Shown piece after piece: positions 24,720-32,544 of a DNA stretch of 36,861 nt. Location: NCBI GenBank assembly GCA_024695285.1, contig JAILIM010000035.1:1-36861 (forward strand). Reading direction: 5' to 3'. Made by a program: the position numbers and the translations under genes. Under the pieces are notes generated by a model. It made no database searches. It saw only the letters and a list, made by a program, of their open reading frames with translations, and was not told the DNA's origin. This DNA comes from Bacteroidales bacterium (GTDB taxonomy: Bacteria > Bacteroidota > Bacteroidia > Bacteroidales > UBA932). Every line of letters begins with the position of its first letter. Within the stretch, counting starts at the first letter, position 1.

Positions 24720-25196
24720 CTACCTGAAACTGATGTTGTTCAACTCGAAGCAAGCACCTGTGTTGGTTATGTTCAGCTCAGGGCAAAGCACGCAAAGCTT
24801 GATCTTGGCAAGTGCCGTCGCTTCCTTTGCTACTCCGCGGACGAGGATGTGGCATTTCACGGGAACCGATGCCGGGAAACTGGTCGCGCTGTACTGGTCC
24901 GTCAGGTTCTTGTTGGCGACGGAAACCTGCAAACGCTGAAGCTCATAGACATTACCGTCGTTGTCGTATGCGACGGAGCCTCCCATACCGTTCTGGTATA
25001 TGCCGCCCACGAGATTGATCAGCACCTCGTTGGAGGAGAGGTTCGTGAGGAGGACAGTCACTTCCACGTCGCTGCCAAGCTGCTGAACATCACGAAGCTG
25101 AACCCTCAGATCCTTGCTTGGGGTGGTAATGGTAGTCTGAGCGAAAGCCGTTGCAGCAAAGAACAGCGAAACTAATATGGCGATTATTTTATTCAT
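24720..25196 (-). CDS. Exported protein of unknown function
   Basis: 158 residues from the ATG at 25196. A clear signal peptide (MNKIIAILVSLFFAATAFAQ) is followed by a probable beta-sandwich of about 135 residues (VQLRDVQQLGSDVEVTVLLT, LINLVGGIYQNGMGGSVAYD, VKCHILVRGVAKEATALAKI). It has two Cys near the C-terminus (KLCVLCPEL) and one later. It looks like a small periplasmic or secreted domain; I do not recognise a family. An upstream start at 25226 lies within the -7 box and is rejected. It ends 11 bp before the DUF3575 gene and is probably the first gene of that operon. Confidence 0.65.
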   Translation of the reverse strand: MNKIIAILVSLFFAATAFAQTTITTPSKDLRVQLRDVQQLGSDVEVTVLLTNLSSNEVLINLVGGIYQNGMGGSVAYDNDGNVYELQRLQVSVANKNLTDQYSATSFPASVPVKCHILVRGVAKEATALAKIKLCVLCPELNITNTGACFELNNISFR

Positions 25197-25223
25197 AATC
25201 AGTGCACAATTCAGAAATATCTG

Positions 25224-25254
25224 CAAATGTAAGCAAAGTGTTTCATAAAAACAA
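25224..25254 (-). promoter_or_regulatory. Promoter of the exported-protein operon
   Basis: Reading the minus strand, TTG (25254-25252), a 20-bp spacer and TACATTTG (25231-25224) match the Bacteroidota consensus. The ATG lies at 25196. It probably drives the gene string down to 21214, with the riboswitch adding control in the middle. Confidence 0.65.
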
Positions 25255-25288
25255 TTTTTTTAGAATCATTTTGTACTTATTAATTGTT

Positions 25289-25296
25289 TATCTTTG
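25289..25296 (+). promoter_or_regulatory. -7 box of the nicotinamidase gene
   Basis: TATCTTTG fits TAnnTTTG and lies 15 bp before the ATG at 25312. A TTTTG at 25269-25273 is present, but the spacing of 15 bp is shorter than the usual 19-21, so only the -7 element is convincing. Confidence 0.5.
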
Positions 25297-25311
25297 CAAA
25301 AATATAAAGCC

Positions 25312-25857
25312 ATGGCAAAAAGGAAAATACTGCTTGCAGTCGATCTGCAGAAAGATTTCATCGACGGCCCCTTAACCGTCCCGGGCGCAGCGTCCGTACT
25401 CCCCGAAATCAACCGCGTCAAGAAGGATTTCGATTTGGTATATTTCACCCTCGACTGGCATCCGGTTGACCACTGCTCTTTCAAGGAACAGGGCGGTCCC
25501 TGGCCTGTGCACTGCGTCCACCACACCGCCGGCGCATCAATCCCTGACGAGATGTTCGAAGGGCTTGACGAAAGCTGCATGAAATTCATTCTGAAGGGGC
25601 GCGTCCAGGGTCCGGAAGAATACGGCGCCTTCGTGGGCTTCGACCCTGATAATCAGGACCTTTTCGAGCCCGGCGACGAGGTCGTGGTCTGCGGTATCGC
25701 GGCGGAATACTGCGTCCTTGAGACGCTGAAAAACCTCTACGCCATAAGCCAGAAAATCGGCTTCACTGTACGTGTCTTCCTCGGCGGCACCGCCAAGTTC
25801 TCCAGCCACGACACCGTCGTCGCCTTCATGTCCGAAAACGGCATAAAGGTTTGGTAA
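25312..25857 (+). CDS. pncA: Nicotinamidase / isochorismatase-family amidase
   Basis: 181 residues. The catalytic triad of PncA is visible: Asp11 in AVDLQKDFID, Lys95 in ILKGRVQG and Cys134 in GIAAEYCVLET. The metal site fits Asp48, His50 and His54 (FTLDWHPVDH). The cis-peptide region (CGIAAEYCV) and GPWPVHCVHHTAGA also fit nicotinamidases, which convert nicotinamide to nicotinate for NAD salvage in the cytoplasm. The ATG at 25312 is chosen over 25294, which overlaps the -7 box. It is a single gene with its own promoter and a hairpin terminator. Confidence 0.9.
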   Translation: MAKRKILLAVDLQKDFIDGPLTVPGAASVLPEINRVKKDFDLVYFTLDWHPVDHCSFKEQGGPWPVHCVHHTAGASIPDEMFEGLDESCMKFILKGRVQGPEEYGAFVGFDPDNQDLFEPGDEVVVCGIAAEYCVLETLKNLYAISQKIGFTVRVFLGGTAKFSSHDTVVAFMSENGIKVW

Positions 25858-25878
25858 TTTCTGACAAAAATGGATTAT

Positions 25879-25907
25879 TTGGTACTGGGGTGTCATCCCA
25901 GTACCAA
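25879..25907. terminator. Bidirectional hairpin between pncA and the GH3 gene
   Basis: A perfect 11-bp stem, TTGGTACTGGG (25879-25889) and CCCAGTACCAA (25897-25907) with the 7-nt loop GTGTCAT, fills the 56-bp gap between the convergent pncA and GH3 stops. The T-poor flanks make it atypical, but its position suits a shared terminator. Confidence 0.6.
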
Positions 25908-25913
25908 GAAACT

Positions 25914-28184
25914 TTACTTGATTGAAAGTTCCAGAGTGGAGCGGATGTCGGCGGAAGTGGAGCCGATGAGGATGTGCCAGGTGCCGGGATCGACGATCCA
26001 GCTGTGGGAGGCTTCGTCGAAGCGGGTAAAGCTGCGGAGCGGAAGGGATATGCGTACGTTTTCGCCCGCCCCCTGCTTCAGGAACACCTTTCCGAAGCCC
26101 CGAAGTTCCTTCACTGGCCTCTCGACCCCGCCCTCAGGCGCAGCCACGTAAACCTCCACCACCTCGGCCCCGTCGCACCCGCCGCTGTTCGTCACCCGCA
26201 CAACCGCATTCACCGCCTCCTTTCCCAGTGCCGCATCATCCACGGCATAGCTCCCCGCACACGCAACGCTCTTCTTCGAAAGAGAAGCAGCGCCATAGGT
26301 GAACTCGGTGTAGCTCAGGCCATGCCCGAACGGGAAGTCCACGGGAATGCCCTTGCTGTCGTACCAACGGTAACCGACGAAGACGCCCTCGTCGTAGTAC
26401 TCCTGCCACCACTTCTCCCCTTCCGGAAGGATTCCAGGATACTGACGCTCTGTCTGTAACGGGCCGTCAGAGAGCGACTTAGGAAACGTGAACGGAAGTC
26501 TTCCTGAAGGGTTGACAGCACCGGTCAGCACGTCTGCCAGCGCATGGCCGGATTCGGAGCCGCCGTACCAGCCCTGGACTATGCCCTTTACATTTTCCGC
26601 CCATGGCATCGCCACAGGTGAACCGGAAATGTTCACGACAACGAGATTCGGAGCTGCCTCCGCCAGCGCTGCTATAAGTTCCGGCTGGCCGTACGGAAGA
26701 CCGATATCGAAGCGGTCGGTGCCTTCATTGTCCTGGTTCCGGCTCTTGTTGAGACCGCCGATGAACACTACTGCGTCCGCATCCTTCACTGCGGCAAGCG
26801 CGTCGGCGAGCAGCGCTTCCGGACTGCGGGACTCGCTGAGGTCCTGGCCGGTATCGACCTTGTTGTAGACCCTGCCGATATCGCCCACGTAGCCGCGCTC
26901 CCATATTACATCCACCCCGGGAAGAGCCTCCTGAAGAGCCTCCAGGGGCGTAATTTCATATTTTGTCTTAAGGTTGGAGCTGCCGCCGCCGACCACCATC
27001 TTCTTGACTGCGTTCTCCCCCACTACCAGCAGTTTGCCGCCTGCAGGAACATGCAGCGGAAGCACTCCGTCCTCGTTTTTCAGCAGTACAATGCCGGCCG
27101 CAGCAATCCTGCGTGCGGCTTCGTAGTGTTCCGGTGAATTAAAGCTGCCGTAGTGCGCCTCTCCGCTCATGGATGTGCGGAAAATCGTGCGCAGGATGCG
27201 GCTCGCCTTGTCGTCCAGCTCCTTCGTGCCGGCCCTTCCGTCACGCAGGCGCTCCAGATACGGGCGGGCCAGGTGATAGTTGTTGTAGCTGTCGGACGGG
27301 GCGCCGCGCAGGCCGTTGGTCCATGTGCCGAATTCCATGTCAAGGCCGTTGGTAATGGCCTGATCGTCGTCGCGGGCACCGCCCCAGTCGCTGACCACCA
27401 CGCCGTCGAAGCCCCATTCACCCTTAAGGATGTCACAGAGCAGGCGTTTGTTGTGGCAGTTGAACTCCCCGTTGTAGAGGTTATAGGAGCCCATTATCGC
27501 CCATGCGCCTCCTTCTTTGACGGCAGCTTCGAAGGCGGGCAGGTAGATTTCATAAAGAGTGCGGTCGTCAACCACGGAATTGGTCGCGGTGCGGCGTGTC
27601 TCCTGGTTGTTGACTGCAAAATGCTTCACGCAAGCTGCGACACCATTCTCCTGGACGCCACGCACATACGGGACAACCATGGCACCGGCGAGGAACGGAT
27701 CCTCCCCCATGTACTCGAAGCTGCGGCCGTTGAGCGGAGTCCGGCAGATGTTCACTCCGGGGCCCAGCAGTATATCCTTCTTCCTGTAGCGCGCCTCCTC
27801 TCCAATGCCGCGTCCGAAGAGCAGCGACATCTCCCTGTCCCAGGTTGCCGCGAGGCAGGAAAGGGCCGGGAAAGCGGTGCAGGAATCGTTGGTCCAGCCC
27901 GCCTGGTCCCATTCATCCCAAAGCACTTCAGGGCGTATTCCGTGAGGGCCGTCAGTGCACCACACCTCAGGAATTCCCAGGCGAGGTACGCCGGGGGAAC
28001 TGAATTTGGACTGGGCGTGGGTCAATGCCACCTTCTCCTCAAGGGTGAGGCGCGGAAGTGCGTCCGCCACCCGCTCCTCGACGGAACGGGAAGGGTCGAG
28101 ATATGCCGGAATGTCTTTCCGGGCCGGAGTACTGCAGCAAATGATGAGCAGCGCGGAGAGGGCCGCTACTGGTACTATTCTCAT
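25914..28184 (-). CDS. Glycoside hydrolase family 3 lipoprotein (beta-glycosidase)
   Basis: 756 residues with a signal peptide and lipobox-like ALLIICC. The GH3 N-terminal TIM barrel carries LTLEEKVAL, DGPHGIRP, ACVKHFAVNNQE and the nucleophile region GVVVSDWGG (Asp266). The C-terminal alpha/beta sandwich has IVLLKNEDGVLPL and VNISGSPVAMPWAENV. A fibronectin type III-like domain (FPFGHGLSYTEF onward) closes the protein. GH3 enzymes remove terminal beta-linked sugars; whether glucose, xylose or arabinose is not visible. It follows the LacI regulator by 32 bp on the same strand, so it is likely co-transcribed and part of the pectin regulon. Confidence 0.9.
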   Translation of the reverse strand: MRIVPVAALSALLIICCSTPARKDIPAYLDPSRSVEERVADALPRLTLEEKVALTHAQSKFSSPGVPRLGIPEVWCTDGPHGIRPEVLWDEWDQAGWTNDSCTAFPALSCLAATWDREMSLLFGRGIGEEARYRKKDILLGPGVNICRTPLNGRSFEYMGEDPFLAGAMVVPYVRGVQENGVAACVKHFAVNNQETRRTATNSVVDDRTLYEIYLPAFEAAVKEGGAWAIMGSYNLYNGEFNCHNKRLLCDILKGEWGFDGVVVSDWGGARDDDQAITNGLDMEFGTWTNGLRGAPSDSYNNYHLARPYLERLRDGRAGTKELDDKASRILRTIFRTSMSGEAHYGSFNSPEHYEAARRIAAAGIVLLKNEDGVLPLHVPAGGKLLVVGENAVKKMVVGGGSSNLKTKYEITPLEALQEALPGVDVIWERGYVGDIGRVYNKVDTGQDLSESRSPEALLADALAAVKDADAVVFIGGLNKSRNQDNEGTDRFDIGLPYGQPELIAALAEAAPNLVVVNISGSPVAMPWAENVKGIVQGWYGGSESGHALADVLTGAVNPSGRLPFTFPKSLSDGPLQTERQYPGILPEGEKWWQEYYDEGVFVGYRWYDSKGIPVDFPFGHGLSYTEFTYGAASLSKKSVACAGSYAVDDAALGKEAVNAVVRVTNSGGCDGAEVVEVYVAAPEGGVERPVKELRGFGKVFLKQGAGENVRISLPLRSFTRFDEASHSWIVDPGTWHILIGSTSADIRSTLELSIK

Positions 28185-28216
28185 AAAATAATTGGAATCG
28201 TTTTTCTTATTTGAGC

Positions 28217-29269
28217 CTAATAGTATTCTGCGTTGTATCGGGTCAGGATATCCATGTGCATATAATTGTCTCGGCGTTCCGGGGTTTTCCCGAGAACTAT
28301 GTACTCCGCTAGAGCCTGGATGGAATTGGAGACCTGCTCGTCCGGATGCTGGGCGATCAGGGCGGAGACGGTGCCTCTGCGAAGGGCCGCCATGTTGGGG
28401 GCAAGGTTATCGAAGCCAACGACACGCCGCACCAGAGCAGGATTCCTTTCCAGCCACGGCACCACAAGGTGGATACGGGAGTTGAACATGGCTATGTGGT
28501 GCGTACCGGGGAATGTGGAGAAGAAAGCGCTGAGCTCCTGGTCGGTACGCGCAGGGTCGTGGGGATCGATAAACACACTCCGGATGACGCACTGGGGGTT
28601 GTGTTCTTCCATGTATGCGAGGAATCCCGCCCTGCGCTTGACGGTAGGATCCGACTGCCGCTGGGGGTCACGCTGAAGCCGCAGGAGCAGCACTTCCCCG
28701 ACCGGGAAACCACCGGTCAGCTGGTCGGCGCAAAGGTAGCCGCTCTTGTATTCAGGCAGGCCGAAATAGGCCAGATATCCCTCATCCTCAATTTTGGAGT
28801 CGAAAAACACGTATGGAATACCGAGACTGTGCAGCTTTTCCGTGACCAGGCGCGTCTCGGCGCCGAACATAGGGGCCAGCACCACACCGCCGGGAGCGCC
28901 GGCGATAACCTTTTCCGCGACGTCCCTGAAAGCCTGGATGTCATTTGCCTCATATTCAAAGACTTCGACTTCAAAGCCCAGCGGGCCCGCCTGCTCTTCG
29001 GCTTTCCTGACGCCCTTGAGCGCAACCTCCCAGAAAGTATCCGGATCGTGGGTCGGGACGATGAGCGCCACCCTCGTGTTCGCGCCCTTGGCAAGCAGCG
29101 AGGCGAAGACGTTGGGTTTGTAGCCCAGTTCGTCGATGGCGGCCATCACTTTTTCGTAGCTTTTTTTCGACACTTCGCCGCGGTTGTGCAGCACGCGGTC
29201 GACCGTTCCTTTCGACAGTCCGGTAATGCGCGCAATGTCCTTGATAGTGGGTTTGTCTGTCTGGTTCAT
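28217..29269 (-). CDS. LacI-family transcriptional regulator of the pectin locus
   Basis: 350 residues from the ATG at 29269; the frame extends to a TTG at 29290, which lies in the -7 box and is rejected. The LacI helix-turn-helix is TIKDIARITGLSKGTVDRVL followed by HNRGEVSKKSYEKV and the hinge-like LGYKPNVFA. A periplasmic-binding-protein-like ligand domain follows (TRVALIVPTHDPDTFWEVAL, PGGVVLAPM, HHIAMFNSR). The variant G-T-V-D-R-V-L, in place of the usual TVSRVLN, may shift operator choice. It reads away from the GH28 operon across a shared regulatory gap holding two palindromes, so it probably controls both operons and itself. The inducer is unknown; a uronate or pectin fragment is likely. 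Confidence 0.9.
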   Translation of the reverse strand: MNQTDKPTIKDIARITGLSKGTVDRVLHNRGEVSKKSYEKVMAAIDELGYKPNVFASLLAKGANTRVALIVPTHDPDTFWEVALKGVRKAEEQAGPLGFEVEVFEYEANDIQAFRDVAEKVIAGAPGGVVLAPMFGAETRLVTEKLHSLGIPYVFFDSKIEDEGYLAYFGLPEYKSGYLCADQLTGGFPVGEVLLLRLQRDPQRQSDPTVKRRAGFLAYMEEHNPQCVIRSVFIDPHDPARTDQELSAFFSTFPGTHHIAMFNSRIHLVVPWLERNPALVRRVVGFDNLAPNMAALRRGTVSALIAQHPDEQVSNSIQALAEYIVLGKTPERRDNYMHMDILTRYNAEYY

Positions 29270-29287
29270 AGCAGTGCTTTCCGAGCA

Positions 29288-29376
29288 CAAAGATAATAAA
29301 AAAATTTATTTACCGTGCACGTGCACGAAATTTTTTCCGTTACCGTGCACGGAATCCAAAAAATGTATTATCTTTG
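29288..29376. promoter_or_regulatory. Divergent promoters with two LacI-type palindromic operators
   Basis: Leftward promoter: TATCTTTG on the minus strand (29295-29288) for the regulator. Rightward promoter: TATCTTTG (29369-29376) for GH28. Palindrome 1 is CGTGCACGTGCACG (29314-29327). Palindrome 2 is CCGTGCACGG (29343-29352). TACCGTGCACG occurs at 29311-29321 and 29341-29351, exactly 30 bp apart. Each palindrome falls where its promoter's -33 element should be, so a bound repressor would block both. The central CG step is typical of LacI-family operators. Confidence 0.75.
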
Positions 29377-29401
29377 CGCCGTAACACTACGATTATAATC
29401 A

Positions 29402-30868
29402 ATGAAATCTAGTTCCAGAATAGTCCCGCTACTCGCTGCAGCGCTTCTCTGCTGCTGTTGCGCCGGCCATACAGGTGCCTGGGAGGCCGTTTATGACGGA
29501 GTCCCGTTCGAGATGCCAAGGGTAACCCTCCCCTCCATCCCCAACCGCAGTGTCTCAGTCGCCGACTTCGGCGCCGTTCCCGACGGCGTGACCGACAACA
29601 CTTCCGCGTTTGCCGATGCCCTCGCCTCCCTGGACGGCAAGGGCGGCCGCCTGCTCGTACCCGCCGGCATCTGGCTGACCGGCCCTATAACGCTTGGCAA
29701 CAACACCGAACTCCATCTCGACAAGGATGCCATCCTGGTCTTCAGCACCGATCAGGATCTCTACCCCATAATCGACACAAATTTCGAAGGCCTCGACGTG
29801 CGCCGCTGCCTATCCCCCATCAACGCCGAGAATGTCCATGACATCGCAATCACCGGCGATGGCATCATCGACGGCAACGGCGACGCCTGGCGGGAAGTCA
29901 AGCGCCGCAAGGTCTCCGACGACCAGTGGAAGCGCATAGTCGCCCGCGGCGGCTACGTTCCGGAAGACGGCAAGGGCTGGTATCCAGACGAAGGCTACTA
30001 CAAGGCCCGCCTGACCGCCGGTTCCCTCAACTACCCCGACCCCTCGCTGGACGAAAACGAGATCAAGACCTTCCTGCGTCCCGTCATGGTGTCTCTCCGC
30101 GGCTGCCACAACGTCCTGCTTGAAGGATGCACCTTCCAAAACTCCCCCTGCTGGAACATCCACCCCCTGTGGTGTGATAACCTCACCGTCCGCAACATCA
30201 CCGTCCGCAACCCCCACTACTCCGCCAACGGCGACGGCATCGACATCGACGCCTGCACCAACGTGATCGTGACCGGATCCACATTCGACGTCGGCGACGA
30301 CGCCATCTGCATCAAGTCCGGCAAGGACGCCGACGGCCGCAGGCACGCACGTAAATGTGCCAACCTCATCATTTCCGACTGCACAGTCTATCACGGGCAC
30401 GGCGGCTTCGTCGTGGGAAGCGAGATGTCCGGCGGCGTTGAGAACATCCTCGTGCGTGACTGCCGTTTCATAGGAACGGACGTGGGCCTGCGCTTCAAGA
30501 GCACCCGCGGGCGCGGAGGGCTCGTCCGCAACATCTGGTGCCGCGACATACTGATGAAGGACATCGTCACATACGGGGTGATTTTCAATCTCTACTATGC
30601 CGGAGTGGCTGCGACCGAGATGTCGAAGGACGGCGGCGCGGACCTTATGCCGGTAGACGAGACTACCCCCGAGTTCCGCGACTTCCATTTCAGCGGCCTC
30701 GTATGTTCCGGAGCTGAACAGGCCATCTACATCAACGGCCTTCCTGAACTTCCGGTCAGGAACATAGACTTCACCGGCTGCAGCTTCAAGTCCGCGAAGG
30801 ACACTGAGGTCAACTACGCTGAGAACGTCACTTTCAACAACGTCACCGTCAACGGAAAAACCATATGA
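29402..30868 (+). CDS. GH28 polygalacturonase-type lipoprotein
   Basis: 488 residues with a signal peptide ending in a Cys cluster (LLCCCCAG), probably lipid-anchored. It has the parallel beta-helix GH28 layout with VADFGAVPDGVTDNT near residue 53 as the usual start. The catalytic motifs are NGDGIDID (Asp278), VGDDAICIKSG (Asp299, Asp300), HGHGGFVVGSE (His333) and LRFKSTRG (Arg364, Lys366). NGDGIDID replaces the usual NTDG(I/F)D. These enzymes cleave alpha-1,4-galacturonan, many bacterial ones in exo mode. It is the first gene of the rightward operon, 26 bp after the -7 box. Its TGA overlaps the next ATG. Confidence 0.92.
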   Translation: MKSSSRIVPLLAAALLCCCCAGHTGAWEAVYDGVPFEMPRVTLPSIPNRSVSVADFGAVPDGVTDNTSAFADALASLDGKGGRLLVPAGIWLTGPITLGNNTELHLDKDAILVFSTDQDLYPIIDTNFEGLDVRRCLSPINAENVHDIAITGDGIIDGNGDAWREVKRRKVSDDQWKRIVARGGYVPEDGKGWYPDEGYYKARLTAGSLNYPDPSLDENEIKTFLRPVMVSLRGCHNVLLEGCTFQNSPCWNIHPLWCDNLTVRNITVRNPHYSANGDGIDIDACTNVIVTGSTFDVGDDAICIKSGKDADGRRHARKCANLIISDCTVYHGHGGFVVGSEMSGGVENILVRDCRFIGTDVGLRFKSTRGRGGLVRNIWCRDILMKDIVTYGVIFNLYYAGVAATEMSKDGGADLMPVDETTPEFRDFHFSGLVCSGAEQAIYINGLPELPVRNIDFTGCSFKSAKDTEVNYAENVTFNNVTVNGKTI

Positions 30869-32544
30869 AACGTTTCTTTCCTGCGGTCATCGCCGCCCTC
30901 TGGCTGCTCTGCAGCTCTTTCACTGTCCACCTGATGGGTGACAGCACCATGGCCGAGAAAAACCTCGCCAAAGGCAATCCCGAACGCGGCTGGGGCATGA
31001 TGTTCCAAAACTTCCTGGACGAGGGCGTCAAGGTGGTCAATTACGCACGCAACGGCCGCAGCACCAAGAATTTCATAGACACAGGAGACTGGGCAAAGGT
31101 TTATGATGCCGTCCGGCCCGGCGATTACGTGTTCATCCAGTTCGGCCACAACGACTCCAAGCAGTCCGACACCACACGCTATGCATCCCCCTGGGGCGCT
31201 TATCAGGACAACCTCCGTACCTTTATTAAAGGCGTGCGCGAGAAGGGAGGCACTCCGGTGCTCCTGACCCCGGTCGCCCGCCGCTGGTTCAAGGAAGGCG
31301 GCCTCGACCGTGAATGCCACGGCGACTACCCTGCAGCCATGAAGCAGGTGGCCAGGGAATGCGGCGTGACGCTGCTGGATGCCACCACCGCAACCCTCGA
31401 CTGGATCGAGGGGCTCGGCGACGACGCCTCACGCCCGTACTTCATGCACCTCGCCCCCGGCCGCTACGCCTACGCTCCCGACGGCAAGGTGGACAATACC
31501 CACACCGTTGCCTCCGGCGCCCGCAAGGTCACTGAAATCATCTGCGGGCTCATCAGGGAGCAGCTTCCCGAAATCGCCTCGCACCTCATCCGCTACGACA
31601 TAGTGGTGTCCGCCGACGGCCACGGCGACTACATGACCGTGCAGGAAGCGATCGACGCCTGCCCCGACTACAGCCACAAGGAGATCACCACCATCCTCAT
31701 CCGCAAGGGCATCTACAAGGAAATGGTCAGCATCCCCCACACCAAGTTCCGCCTCCACATCAAGGGTGAGGATGCAGAAAACACCGTAATCACTTTCGAC
31801 AAGTACGCAAAGCAACTCTGGCCCGGCCGCGACTTCGCGGTAGGGACATCCGGCAGCGCGACCATCTACATCCACGCCAGCTACATCACCTTCGAGAACC
31901 TGACCTTCGAGAATTCAGCCGGCGAGGGCAAGGACATCGCCCAGGCCGTGGCCGTGTTCACGGACGGCGACTTCCTCTTCTTCAAGGGCTGCCGCTTCCT
32001 CGGCAACCAGGACACCCTCTATACCTACGGACGTTTCGGCAAGTTCGGCGGCATAAAGCGCAACTACTTCCTGGACTGCTATATCGAAGGCACGACCGAT
32101 TTCATCTTCGGCACCAGCATAGCCTACTTCGAGAACTGCCTGATCCACAGCAAGAAAAACAGTTATGTAACAGCAGCTTCAACCCTTAAGGGACAGAAAT
32201 ACGGCTACGTTTTCAAGGACTGCAGGCTCACCGCCACCCCCGGCGTGGACAAAGTCTACCTGGGCCGCCCCTGGGGCGCCTACGCAAAGACGGTGTTCAT
32301 CCACTGCGAACTCGGCCCCCACATCGTCCCCGAGGGCTGGCACGACTGGGAAAAGGAAGGCAAGCCCGACACCAAGAAGAATTCCTGGTATGCCGAATAC
32401 GACAACTACGGTCCCGGAGCCGCCGGGCCCAGAGTCAAGTGGGCGAAGAAACTGAATGCCCGCAAGGCTGCAGAATTCTCCTTCGACAAAGTGATGTACC
32501 AAAAGGAAGACGGAATCGTCTGGAACCCCTACGACAACAGATGA
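30865..32544 (+). CDS. Bifunctional pectin esterase: SGNH acetylesterase (CE12-like) fused to pectin methylesterase (CE8)
   Basis: 559 residues after a short signal peptide. Domain 1 (about 20-240) is an SGNH esterase of rhamnogalacturonan acetylesterase type: HLMGDSTMAEK (nucleophile Ser27), ARNGRST (Gly64), FGHNDSK (Asn96) and VDNTHT (Asp210, His213). Domain 2 (about 245-559) is a CE8 beta-helix: QAVAVFTDGD, GNQDTLYTYG (Asp383), EGTTDFIFG (nucleophile Asp412) and YLGRPWG (Arg468). One protein would remove both acetyl and methyl groups from pectin, preparing it for the lyase and polygalacturonase. The ATGA overlaps on both sides show tight coupling. Confidence 0.92.
   Translation: MKRFFPAVIAALWLLCSSFTVHLMGDSTMAEKNLAKGNPERGWGMMFQNFLDEGVKVVNYARNGRSTKNFIDTGDWAKVYDAVRPGDYVFIQFGHNDSKQSDTTRYASPWGAYQDNLRTFIKGVREKGGTPVLLTPVARRWFKEGGLDRECHGDYPAAMKQVARECGVTLLDATTATLDWIEGLGDDASRPYFMHLAPGRYAYAPDGKVDNTHTVASGARKVTEIICGLIREQLPEIASHLIRYDIVVSADGHGDYMTVQEAIDACPDYSHKEITTILIRKGIYKEMVSIPHTKFRLHIKGEDAENTVITFDKYAKQLWPGRDFAVGTSGSATIYIHASYITFENLTFENSAGEGKDIAQAVAVFTDGDFLFFKGCRFLGNQDTLYTYGRFGKFGGIKRNYFLDCYIEGTTDFIFGTSIAYFENCLIHSKKNSYVTAASTLKGQKYGYVFKDCRLTATPGVDKVYLGRPWGAYAKTVFIHCELGPHIVPEGWHDWEKEGKPDTKKNSWYAEYDNYGPGAAGPRVKWAKKLNARKAAEFSFDKVMYQKEDGIVWNPYDNR

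Noticed and set aside
25879..25907. Hairpin with TGTCAT in its loop considered as another copy of the dispersed repeat
   Set aside because: Beyond six bases there is no match to the repeat arms at 9243 or 32743; it is better explained as a terminator between convergent genes.
27153..28214. 353-codon plus-strand frame opposite the GH3 gene
   Set aside because: GH3 motifs run through the whole region on the minus strand; the antisense frame has no motif and no promoter.
28346..29296. 316-codon plus-strand frame opposite the LacI regulator
   Set aside because: The helix-turn-helix and ligand domain are clearly on the minus strand, and the end of the frame runs into the regulator's own promoter.
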